Shown piece after piece: positions 1 through 7,332 of a stretch of 19,209 nucleotides of DNA. The notes under the pieces were generated by a model. It did no database searches. It was not told the origin of the DNA and saw nothing but the letters and a program-made list of their open reading frames with translations. Both the position numbers and the translations under genes were made by a program. How positions within the stretch are numbered: position 1 is the first letter of the stretch; the number at the start of each line of letters is the position of its first letter. The stretch comes from an uncultured Arsenicibacter sp. GTDB taxonomy: Bacteria > Bacteroidota > Bacteroidia > Cytophagales > Spirosomataceae. The DNA is taken from contig NZ_CAMFHL010000126.1 in NCBI RefSeq assembly GCF_945952095.1, positions 1-19,209 of the forward strand, written 5' to 3'.

Positions 1-82
1 GGGCGGCCGTCCACCGTGGCTGTGCATATACGCCTGACAGGGTCAATACCGCAATCAGGGCAGCTAAAATGGTCTTTTGCAT
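1..82 (-). CDS. Secreted protein, N-terminal fragment (27 codons, cut by window edge)
   Basis: An ATG at 82-80 opens a reading frame running off the left edge. The 27 visible residues form a standard Sec signal peptide: Met-Gln-Lys start, a hydrophobic core (ILAALIAVLTL), then SGVYA-Q as a likely signal peptidase I site, followed by PRWTAA. The mature protein is therefore exported to the periplasm or beyond. The gene follows the SusD gene in the same direction after a 116-base gap, where glycoside hydrolases or other secreted enzymes of polysaccharide-utilisation loci often sit. That position suggests, but does not show, a degradative enzyme. No SD-like sequence precedes the ATG, which is normal in this phylum. 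The existence of the gene is fairly sure; its function is unknown. Confidence 0.7.
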   Translation of the reverse strand, partial: MQKTILAALIAVLTLSGVYAQPRWTAA

Positions 83-97
83 GTTTACTTAGTGTAT

Positions 98-196
98 AAT
101 GAACAATGTGAAATGGATAATGGCCTTGCTGAATCCTGATCAGTCCTTTTCCATCCCGTTTCACATTATTCATTGTTCATTTCACATTATTCATTG
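98..196. repeat. Intercistronic long inverted repeat with a duplicated arm
   Basis: The gap between the SusD gene and the next gene holds two identical 17-base copies of TTTCACATTATTCATTG (159-175 and 180-196, period 21). An inverted partner lies at 98-113 (AATGAACAATGTGAAA). In the minus-strand mRNA, 98-113 can pair over 16 positions, one of them a U-G wobble, with either copy of the duplicated arm, giving two mutually exclusive long stems. There is no T-run, so this is unlikely to be a simple terminator. It may stabilise or process the mRNA between susD and the downstream cistron, or it may be a dispersed intergenic repeat. Confidence 0.7.
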
Positions 197-198
197 AC

Positions 199-1662
199 TT
201 AATACCCCGGATTCTGCACACACAGTTTGTTAGCGTCGATTTCGACCTGCGGGATCGGGAACAGGACCCGCTCGGGCTTAGCGTTGGTGACGCCCCGCGC
301 CAGTGCCAGGGAAATGAACGTTCCCTGACGGATCAGATCTTCACGACGTTTGCCTTCCGATACAAACTCCCAGCCACGCTCCCGGAAAATGGCTGTCCGG
401 AACGCTTCCTTCGTCGCCGCATCGGCAGCCGGCAGGTTTGGAATCCCCGCCCGCGTACGTACCTGGTTAATGAGTGCAGTGGCCTCAGCCGTCGGGCCGT
501 TCAATTCGTTCAGAGCCTCGGCACGGGCCAGCAGAATGTCGGCATACCGGTATACCGGCACGTCATTGCCGCTGTTGTTGCCCACTGTGTTGTTATCCCA
601 GTATTTAAAGCTGCGCGCGTTGTCGCCCGTCGACAGGTCAATGGTCTGGTTGCTGCTGTTTACGTAGCTCGTACAGATCAGCTGCAACCGCTTGTCGGCC
701 GCCGCAAAGCTGCTCGTAAAGGCCGTCCGTAACCGGTATTGCGTGGCGAAGTTCGACATGGTTGATTTATAGGTGAAGTTCGGGAACTGCGGGCTGCTTT
801 TATAAGCAGGCGGCAGGGCACCGGCCTGATACCAGTTGCCGAACGGATCTTCCGGACGACATTGCAACACCAGAATCATTTCCTTATTGGCCGCCCCTTC
901 GTTTTCAATCCGGAACATACCCGCAAAATCAGGGTTCAGGGCGTAATAGTTGAGATCCATAACGGCCTTAGCCGAATTGGCGGCTTTCTGCCACTGCTTT
1001 GTGTTCAGGAAAAACTTGGCCAGCATGCTGTTGGCGACACCCTTGTTCAGGCGGCCATAGGCTTCTTCCTTCCCCGGATCGGGCAGATCAGCCAGGGACT
1101 CGGTTATTTCCTTTTCGATAAATGCCAGCATCTCGGCGTCACTGGCGCGGGCCAGTTCGGACGGCTGCGTCGTTGAGGTCCGAAGCGGCACCGGTCCGAA
1201 GAAACTGTACAGCAGCGCATAAGCATGGGCACGCAGCACACGGGCCTCGGCTTTATACAGTTTTTTCACCGCATCTGCCGCCGTTACCTTGTCGATATTC
1301 TCTACCACCCCGTTGGCGTCGCGGATAGTGCGGTAGTTCGGGGCCCACATATCGTCGTTGAACGTACCGAGTGTCGGGTCCCAGGTAAAGTTAATGATCT
1401 GGATCAGCTGACCGTTTTCAGCCCCGCCCGTGTTAAAACCCATATCGGTAGACACCTCAGAGTCGTTGATAACGAACCGAGAGTTAGTCTGGGTCTGTGC
1501 CTGCGCATAGGCCGAAAACAGCAGGGCTTTAATGCCGCTCTCGGTCGTCAGGACGTTACCCGGCGAAAACTCAGAGCGGGGGGCTACTTCCAGCGCTTTT
1601 TCACAGGATGTCAGGGCGAAAACCAGCGCAAGAGACGCGATATAATTGTATGCCTTTTTCAT
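199..1662 (-). CDS. RagB/SusD-family nutrient-binding outer-membrane lipoprotein
   Basis: This is the surface lipoprotein that caps a SusC transporter and binds the nutrient, usually a glycan. The N-terminus is a lipoprotein signal with a lipobox LTSC; Cys20 would be lipidated and anchor the protein to the outer membrane. The mature N-terminus (LEVAPRSEFSPGNVL) and the TESGIKALLFSAYAQ helix are typical of SusD. The C-terminal third holds the conserved RYADILLARAEALNELNG stretch, the INQVRTRAG helix and the FRERGWEFVSEGKRREDLIR motif. At 487 aa it has normal family length. It starts 31 bases after the SusC stop and is clearly co-transcribed with it. The family is certain; the ligand is unknown. 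Confidence 0.96.
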   Translation of the reverse strand: MKKAYNYIASLALVFALTSCEKALEVAPRSEFSPGNVLTTESGIKALLFSAYAQAQTQTNSRFVINDSEVSTDMGFNTGGAENGQLIQIINFTWDPTLGTFNDDMWAPNYRTIRDANGVVENIDKVTAADAVKKLYKAEARVLRAHAYALLYSFFGPVPLRTSTTQPSELARASDAEMLAFIEKEITESLADLPDPGKEEAYGRLNKGVANSMLAKFFLNTKQWQKAANSAKAVMDLNYYALNPDFAGMFRIENEGAANKEMILVLQCRPEDPFGNWYQAGALPPAYKSSPQFPNFTYKSTMSNFATQYRLRTAFTSSFAAADKRLQLICTSYVNSSNQTIDLSTGDNARSFKYWDNNTVGNNSGNDVPVYRYADILLARAEALNELNGPTAEATALINQVRTRAGIPNLPAADAATKEAFRTAIFRERGWEFVSEGKRREDLIRQGTFISLALARGVTNAKPERVLFPIPQVEIDANKLCVQNPGY

Positions 1663-1693
1663 GTCGGATGATTGTTATGCGTTACGGTTTTGC

Positions 1694-4600
1694 CTACAGC
1701 TGCAGGTTAAGTCCTGCCGTAAATGTCCGGGTCAACGGATAGGTGTTGTAATCGATCCGTAAGATGTTGTCGCCGAGAGCGTTCGCTGCCGGATCGGAGC
1801 CCGTATACTTCGTGAAGTTGTACAGGTTCTGACCGTTCAGGAAAACAGAGGCACCGCTGAGGAACCGGCTTTTCGGTAAAGGCAGCTTGTAGGACAGGCG
1901 CACCGCCTGCACCCGCAGATAGGATGCATCTTCAACCGTTTTGTTGGTCACCTGCCGCTGCCCCTGCACATCATTCGGCAGGAACGACGGATAGTCGTTG
2001 GTCGGGTTGGTCGGTGTCCAGCGGTTCAGGTAGGGCACGGCCAGTTTGTTCCGGCGGTAATCAACCGGATAGTAGGCATCAACCAGACTACTGTTCAGCA
2101 TCTTAGCGCCGTGTGATCCTTCAAAGAAAATATCCAGAATCAGCGTTTTGTAGGACACGCTGGTATTGAAACCATAGTAGAAATCCGGCAGTGACTTACC
2201 CAGAATAACGCGGTCGCTGGCGTTGATCACCTTGTTGCCGTCCAGATCGCGGTATTTCAGATCGCCCGGACGGACACCCGACTGCGCCTGACCGAAATCA
2301 TCGCCGGTTTGCCACACGCCGTCTACCAGATAGCCATAGAAGGAGCCGATGGATTCACCCGGTTTCAGGATGCTCACCTGCCCGATACTGCCCGGACCCG
2401 AACCGATAAACTGCGACACCTTACCCAGGCTCAGCACACGGTTTTTCAGGGTAGTGATGTTAAAGCCGGCATCTACCCGGAAGTCCTTGCGGTCAACGGC
2501 CACACCTTTCAGCGCCAGTTCGATACCGGTATTGCGCATACTGCCGACGTTTTCAATCCGGCTACCGAATCCGGTACTGACCGGCTGCGGAATGTCATAG
2601 AGCAGGTTTGAGGTTTTCCGGTTGTAGTAATCAATGCTGCCCGTCAATCGGTTATTGAAAAATCCGAAGTCAAACCCGATGTCGGCCTGCACCGCTGATT
2701 CCCACTGCAAATCGGGATTGGCGCTGCGCGACGGTTGCAGCGAGCTGACCCGGTTGCCGTTGAAGACCGCGTTACGGCCCGCCGAGAAGGTGGAGAAATA
2801 GAGGTAATTAATCGTCGGCTGGTTACCGGTGGCTCCGTAGCTGGCACGGAATTTCAGGTCGCTCAGGCCATTGATGTTTTTCATGAAGTTTTCCTCAATA
2901 GCCCGCCACGCAAACGCTGCCGACGGGAAGTAGCCAAACCGCTTATTCGGGCCGAACCGCGCCGAACCATCCGCCCGAACCGAAAGCGTCAGCAGGTATT
3001 TGCTCATGAACGAGTAGTTGACCCGCCCCAGAAACGATACCAGTTTATTTTCCTGGCGCCCGCTACCCACACCGTTCAGTGTATTGTCGCCCGTACCCAA
3101 AGCGTTGAATGTCAGGTCAGGCAGCGAAAACGACCGTGAGTTGGCGATCAGGCTGCTGGACGTATAACGCTCGTAGGTTGCCCCCGCCACCGCCGTAATG
3201 CGGTGATTCTTAACTTCCTTGTTGTAATTCAGCGTTCCCTCGGTCAGGTAGTAGCCGCGTTTCCCGTCCCGCACGTCGGCATAGCCGTTATACGACAAAC
3301 CGGTCAGCGTGGTCGGGTCAATCCAGAAATAACGCTGGTTGTCGTTCAGGTCGATGCCGACGCGTACCTTGGCCGACAGCGACGGCATCAGAAAATACTC
3401 GGCAAACATATTGCCGAACGTCCGGTACGTGTCGCCCATGCCATACTGCCCGTTGATGACGGCCAGCGGGCTGTCCATGGGTGCCATCAGTGAAGAGCGG
3501 TAGTACGTCCCGTCAGGGTTATAAGCCGGTACTGTCGGATCGTAGTTCTGGGCCATGTACAACGCACTGGCGTTATCATTCAGCCCGACACCGGTTGCGT
3601 TGTAGTAATCGCGGGTGTAGGCCGTTGCCAGGCTGATGCCGACATTGTACTTCTGCGCAACCCCGTTTTCGAGATTTACCCGCGCATTGTAACGCCGCGT
3701 AGCCGAGTTGAGCATGATCCCGTCCTGGTTGTAATAACCGGCTGAGATGTAATATTTTGTATTGGCACCCGCCCCGCTGAACGACAGGTCGTGGGTCTGA
3801 ATCGGCGCGTCACGGAGCAGCAGACGCTGCCAGTCGGTATTGCTGTTGGTACCAGTTACTTTCGGCGTTGTCAGCTTACCCAGATCAATGATCGAGTTGA
3901 TTACGTCGGTATATTCCGTACCGGTCATAAAGCGCTGTGTATTCGCTACTTTCTGTACGCCGTACGAACCATTGTATTCAACTTTCAACTTGCCGTCCTT
4001 GCCTTTTTTAGTTGTAATCAAGACTACCCCGTTAGCACCCCGCGAGCCGTAAATGGCCGTAGCCGAGGCATCTTTCAGGATTTCAATTGACTCAATATCA
4101 GCCGGATTCAGGCTATTCAGCGGCGTCCGGTTGTTCGGGTTGCTGGTTGTACCGCCTGCACTGGCCGACCCGATGGCCGCCGCGTCGTTCACCGGTAACC
4201 CGTCCACTACGTACAAGGGGTCGTTATTGCCCGTGATCGACGTAATGCCACGAATCTGCACGCTCATGGCAGAGCCAGGCTCCCCGCTTTTCTGGTAAAT
4301 CTGCACGCCCGGCGACCGGCCTGCCAGTGTTTGCTGGAGGTTTACGTTGGCGCCCCGTGTCAGGTCCTGAGCTTTCAGCGACGTGACAGAGCCGGTCAGG
4401 TCGCTTTTCCGCACGGTACCGTACCCAACCACCACTACCTCATTCAGCGACTGGTTGTCTTCTTTCAGCTGGACGTTTAGCTCCGAACGGTTGCTGAGCG
4501 AAACCTCCTGCGCGACATAGCCAACATAGGAGAACACCAGCACTACCGCGCCGGCCGGTTCCGGAATCCGGAGCGAGTAACGGCCCTGCGCGTCGGTGGT

Positions 4601-5179
4601 CGTACCACGGCTGGTGCCTTTCACCACAACACTGACGCCGGGCAGCGCGGCATTATTATCTGCACCGGTCACCCTCCCGTTTACTGTGATGTCGGCCGGG
4701 CGTTCGGCCGCAGCGGCTATGGCGCCGGTGGTTGTATTTTCGTTGGCGGGGGCATTGGCTTCCATCGGGCCGGAAGCCGGTTCGCTTTGGGCGGGAAATC
4801 GGGCGTCGTTAGCCGAAGCCGACGATTTGCGTGCCAGAACCACCCACGTACCCGGTTTCACCTGTTTATACCGCAGATTGAACGGTTTCAGCAGGCGGCC
4901 CAACGCTACCTCCAGCGACGTTGTACCGGCCAGTGCATCGGCGGCCACCGTAAGGTTCGCAACCGTCCGGTCTTCGAACAGAATGTCTGCCCGATAGCGG
5001 CTTTTCAGTTCGTTTAACGCATCGGCCAGCCGGTGGGTTACTACTGCCGGCGTACTGCCCGACGTACGTGACTGTTGCCGGGCCATGGCCATAATCTGTC
5101 CGCTGGCAGGCTGTGGCCCACTGAGCAGTATGCCTACAAGCAGGACAGGCAGTCCAGATGAAAGTACATGTGAACGCAT
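1694..5179 (-). CDS. SusC/RagA-family TonB-linked outer-membrane transporter with N-terminal STN signalling domain
   Basis: This is the TonB-dependent outer-membrane barrel that imports a nutrient captured by its SusD partner. Domains in order: signal peptide (about 1-28); STN domain (about 47-116, with LADALNELKSRYRADILFE); a linker rich in Ala, Pro and Ser; a carboxypeptidase-D regulatory-like beta domain (about 164-240, with SVVVKGTSRGTTTDAQGRYS); and the plug (about 245-395), including the SusC signature NEVVVVGYGTVRKSDLTGSV and the ATAIYGSRGANGVVLITT motif. The rest is beta-barrel ending in LNLQL. At 1161 aa it is full length. The STN domain is the part that touches a FecR anti-sigma factor, and a FecR gene lies 37 bases upstream, so self-regulation by cell-surface signalling is likely. 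The family is certain; the substrate is unknown. Confidence 0.97.
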   Translation of the reverse strand: MRSHVLSSGLPVLLVGILLSGPQPASGQIMAMARQQSRTSGSTPAVVTHRLADALNELKSRYRADILFEDRTVANLTVAADALAGTTSLEVALGRLLKPFNLRYKQVKPGTWVVLARKSSASANDARFPAQSEPASGPMEANAPANENTTTGAIAAAAERPADITVNGRVTGADNNAALPGVSVVVKGTSRGTTTDAQGRYSLRIPEPAGAVVLVFSYVGYVAQEVSLSNRSELNVQLKEDNQSLNEVVVVGYGTVRKSDLTGSVTSLKAQDLTRGANVNLQQTLAGRSPGVQIYQKSGEPGSAMSVQIRGITSITGNNDPLYVVDGLPVNDAAAIGSASAGGTTSNPNNRTPLNSLNPADIESIEILKDASATAIYGSRGANGVVLITTKKGKDGKLKVEYNGSYGVQKVANTQRFMTGTEYTDVINSIIDLGKLTTPKVTGTNSNTDWQRLLLRDAPIQTHDLSFSGAGANTKYYISAGYYNQDGIMLNSATRRYNARVNLENGVAQKYNVGISLATAYTRDYYNATGVGLNDNASALYMAQNYDPTVPAYNPDGTYYRSSLMAPMDSPLAVINGQYGMGDTYRTFGNMFAEYFLMPSLSAKVRVGIDLNDNQRYFWIDPTTLTGLSYNGYADVRDGKRGYYLTEGTLNYNKEVKNHRITAVAGATYERYTSSSLIANSRSFSLPDLTFNALGTGDNTLNGVGSGRQENKLVSFLGRVNYSFMSKYLLTLSVRADGSARFGPNKRFGYFPSAAFAWRAIEENFMKNINGLSDLKFRASYGATGNQPTINYLYFSTFSAGRNAVFNGNRVSSLQPSRSANPDLQWESAVQADIGFDFGFFNNRLTGSIDYYNRKTSNLLYDIPQPVSTGFGSRIENVGSMRNTGIELALKGVAVDRKDFRVDAGFNITTLKNRVLSLGKVSQFIGSGPGSIGQVSILKPGESIGSFYGYLVDGVWQTGDDFGQAQSGVRPGDLKYRDLDGNKVINASDRVILGKSLPDFYYGFNTSVSYKTLILDIFFEGSHGAKMLNSSLVDAYYPVDYRRNKLAVPYLNRWTPTNPTNDYPSFLPNDVQGQRQVTNKTVEDASYLRVQAVRLSYKLPLPKSRFLSGASVFLNGQNLYNFTKYTGSDPAANALGDNILRIDYNTYPLTRTFTAGLNLQL

Positions 5180-5216
5180 AAGTAAGTTATTCGGAAAGGA
5201 TAAGTAAGTCAGTTAG

Positions 5217-6224
5217 TTATTCAAAAAAAGTGACGGTGTTCTCTTTTTGGCGGTAGTTGATTTCGAGCAGCTCAGCCACTACCTGAAGAAACTCATCGGC
5301 GTTATCGGCCTGAAATGAACCCGATACGGTACGATTGGCCAGTTCCGGATCTTTCAGCACCACATCGAGGTTATAATTATCGCGCAGCAGTTCAGCGATT
5401 TCGCTGACAGGGGTACGTTTAAACACAAACCGGTGTTCGCGCCATGCCGTACTGACGGCCGGTTCGGGCAGATGGCTCTGCTCCAGGCGGCCGGCTGCAT
5501 TGACGCTTACTGCATCACCCGGCTTCAGCCGCAGTTTCTGCTCCGTTTTTGCCGCATTCCGGTAATTCAGCTGAATGGCGCCCTTGCTGAGCACAACCTT
5601 TGTCCCACCCGGGCGGTCATAGACATTAAACTCAGTACCAAGCACTTCGACATCCAGTCCACGGTGGGTATGCACAATAAACCGCTGGTGGGTAGCCGTG
5701 TGCCGCACGCTGAACGCCGCCTCTCCGGTCAGCCAGACGGTGCGGGATTTGTCGCCGAAGCCGAACCGTGGCAGGCGCAGGCTCGAATGGGCGTTGAGGG
5801 TCACGTCGGAGCCGTCGGGCAGGGTAAACCGGCGGGTTTCGCCGTAAGCCGTTTTCACCACAGTAAACATAATCCGGTTACGCAGCAGGTACGTGCCGAG
5901 ACCCAGCAATACCGTAACGGAAGCCGCAATCAGCCAGCGCGACGGCCCGAAAAAGCCCAACCGCCGGATAATCGGCGTGGGCGGGGTTTCGGTGGCAGCC
6001 CCCTGCTGTTCCATTTCCGCAATCCGCGCCGACAGTTGCGTAAAGGCCGTATCCTCGTCGGCTAGGTACTGCAGGTGCTGGCGCTCCCATTCGTCCAGCC
6101 ACGTCATATACGTCAGCTGATTTTCCGGCTGTTGCAGCCATTCCGCAATCATGGTCCGTTGTAAGGGTGTGGCCCGTCCGCTGAAGTGCTCAAACAACGT
6201 TTCTTTCATCGTGACCTTGTTCAT
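5217..6224 (-). CDS. FecR-family transmembrane anti-sigma factor
   Basis: This inner-membrane anti-sigma factor holds the neighbouring ECF sigma factor until the outer-membrane receptor signals. From the chosen start it is 335 aa: a cytoplasmic N-terminal part rich in Trp and Gln (about 1-95), one transmembrane helix (about 97-114, WLIAASVTVLLGLGTYLL), a periplasmic FecR domain (about 123-221; YGETRRFTLPDGSDVTLNAHS, WLTGEAAFSV, VEVLGTEFNVYD) and a C-terminal DUF4974 domain (about 266-335). The start at 6224 was preferred because its ATG overlaps the sigma-factor TGA as ATGA, implying translational coupling. The frame is open 42 bases further upstream (to 6266), and a second ATG at 6209 is also possible. 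The family is certain. Confidence 0.95.
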   Translation of the reverse strand: MNKVTMKETLFEHFSGRATPLQRTMIAEWLQQPENQLTYMTWLDEWERQHLQYLADEDTAFTQLSARIAEMEQQGAATETPPTPIIRRLGFFGPSRWLIAASVTVLLGLGTYLLRNRIMFTVVKTAYGETRRFTLPDGSDVTLNAHSSLRLPRFGFGDKSRTVWLTGEAAFSVRHTATHQRFIVHTHRGLDVEVLGTEFNVYDRPGGTKVVLSKGAIQLNYRNAAKTEQKLRLKPGDAVSVNAAGRLEQSHLPEPAVSTAWREHRFVFKRTPVSEIAELLRDNYNLDVVLKDPELANRTVSGSFQADNADEFLQVVAELLEINYRQKENTVTFFE

Positions 6225-6922
6225 TCCGTTAACGTGGTTAGTGAGGATACAGACGAAACCGGCCATTCGTTGGGCTGACTCAGCAGCAGCAGCCCGCAGA
6301 AAAGCCCCATACGCAGGGTTTGCCGCAGTTGCGATAAGGCACGGCTCAGATGCGCTTCAATCGTTTTAGGCGAAATCTGAAGCTCATCCGCAATTTCACG
6401 GTGTTTTTTGCCTTCAAAGCGGCTCATGACAAACACACGCTGGCACTGCGGCGGCAACAGGCGCACGGTCTCTTCAATCCGCTGATACAGTTCGGTATAT
6501 TGCAGCAACTGCTCCGGATTCTGGACATGGCCCGTATCCAGCCGTTCGCGGTCGGTCTGATCATCGACCGGTACGGCATCCAGATTAAACTCCTGCCGCA
6601 GGTGCGAATACGACCGCTTCCGGACCGCGCTGTACAGATACCCCTGAAACGAGGTGTTGATCTGTAAATGCACCTGATTTTTCCAGAAGCTGAGAAACAC
6701 TTCGCTCACCAGATCCTCGGCAATCGTCCGTGAATGCACAAACCGGGCAGCCTGACTGCATAATGGCCGGTAGTACCGCCGGAACAGCAGTTCGTAGCCA
6801 CGGCGGGCATCTTCGCTAAAGGCCTGACGAATCATAAATTCAGGATCCATCAGCACCGGATCGCCGGATGCTTTTCCGAACGGATTCGTTGATACAGCAA
6901 GATTGGGTTGTTTATCAGCCAT
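6221..6922 (-). CDS. ECF-type RNA polymerase sigma-70 factor
   Basis: This sigma factor of the FecI-like group common in Bacteroidota SusC/SusD loci directs RNA polymerase to the promoter of its own target operon. Region 2 is seen as ELLFRRYYRPLCSQAARFV and AEDLVSEVFLSFWKN. Region 4 is the helix-turn-helix stretch LPPQCQRVFVMSRFEGKKHREIA followed by QISPKTIEAHLSRALSQLR. A 30-residue tail with a short hydrophobic stretch (GLFCGLLLLS) follows region 4. The start is uncertain. The ATG at 6922 gives 233 aa and the ATG at 6850 gives 209 aa, nearer the usual size. A TTG at 7018, preceded by AGAGGA at good spacing, would give 265 aa. The gene is the first of the sigma-FecR-SusC-SusD unit. Confidence 0.95.
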   Translation of the reverse strand: MADKQPNLAVSTNPFGKASGDPVLMDPEFMIRQAFSEDARRGYELLFRRYYRPLCSQAARFVHSRTIAEDLVSEVFLSFWKNQVHLQINTSFQGYLYSAVRKRSYSHLRQEFNLDAVPVDDQTDRERLDTGHVQNPEQLLQYTELYQRIEETVRLLPPQCQRVFVMSRFEGKKHREIADELQISPKTIEAHLSRALSQLRQTLRMGLFCGLLLLSQPNEWPVSSVSSLTTLTE

Positions 6923-7063
6923 TACGGTCAAATCATCATCACCTATCTCTAAGTCCGCATTTGCAGCCTCCCCCCTTAGTCGATTCGTAGATTTTTTTTC
7001 ATTATTCGGAGGCAGCAATTCATCCTCTTCTATAAATCATTGATTTACAATAGCTATACGTAC

Positions 7064-7085
7064 GGGCGACCCCACGTGGTCGCCC
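7064..7085. repeat. Hairpin GGGCGACC-CCACGT-GGTCGCCC at the edge of the tandem array
   Basis: An 8-bp perfect stem with a 6-base loop lies in the leader of the sigma-factor gene, next to the first unit of the tandem array. The right arm is shared with the array; the left arm (GGGCGACC) exists only once, so only the sigma-proximal unit is a complete palindrome. There is no T-run, so it is not an obvious terminator. Confidence 0.65.
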
Positions 7086-7180
7086 TTCACCTCCATGCCC
7101 ACGTGGTCGCCCTTCACCTCCATGCCCACGTGATCGCCCCTTTACCTCCATGCCCACGTGATCGCCCCTTTACCTCCATG
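7071..7180. repeat. Tandem repeat, four units of 27-28 bases, upstream of the sigma gene
   Basis: Four head-to-tail units each start with CCCACGTG and end with CCTCCATG. Units at 7071-7097 and 7098-7124 are identical 27-mers (CCCACGTGGTCGCCC core). Units at 7125-7152 and 7153-7180 are identical 28-mers with GTGATCGCCCC instead. The pairing of identical neighbours suggests recent unit duplication by slippage. Every unit carries the palindrome CACGTG. The array sits between the terminator of the receptor gene and the start of the sigma gene, so it probably lies in or just ahead of the sigma mRNA leader. It may be a degraded palindromic intergenic repeat or a length-variable regulatory spacer. 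Confidence 0.9.
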
Positions 7181-7241
7181 CCCACCCGTAACTGTACTTG
7201 CAGCAAAAACTTTAAACTCTATAGAATTTATAGTAATTAAT

Positions 7242-7274
7242 AAAAAAAACATAGCCAGTCGCGAGACCGGCTAT
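7242..7274 (-). terminator. Rho-independent terminator of the TonB-dependent receptor gene
   Basis: On the minus strand a 10-bp stem (ATAGCCGGTC / GACTGGCTAT, one G-U pair) with a TCGC tetraloop is followed by G and eight T residues. It lies 59 bases after the stop of the receptor gene and separates that gene from the sigma-FecR-SusC-SusD unit, which must therefore have its own promoter between about 7019 and 7241. I did not find a convincing TAnnTTTG promoter there. Confidence 0.9.
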
Positions 7275-7332
7275 TGTTGGCTTAAAAGTGCAAAGCAAAT
7301 AACTTACGACCAAACAAACGTATCAAAAATGC

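Noticed and set aside
5433..6065. Plus-strand ORF (210 codons) antisense to the FecR gene
   Set aside because: It is a shadow of the FecR coding sequence; composition is Arg/Gln/Pro-rich with no family signature.
7071..7180. CRISPR array
   Set aside because: Units are directly adjacent with no unique spacers, only four units, and no cas genes are present.
7040..7240. Plus-strand ORF with repeated HAHVVALHL-like units
   Set aside because: The repeats come from the non-coding tandem array; no start context, no family, and it overlaps a terminator region.
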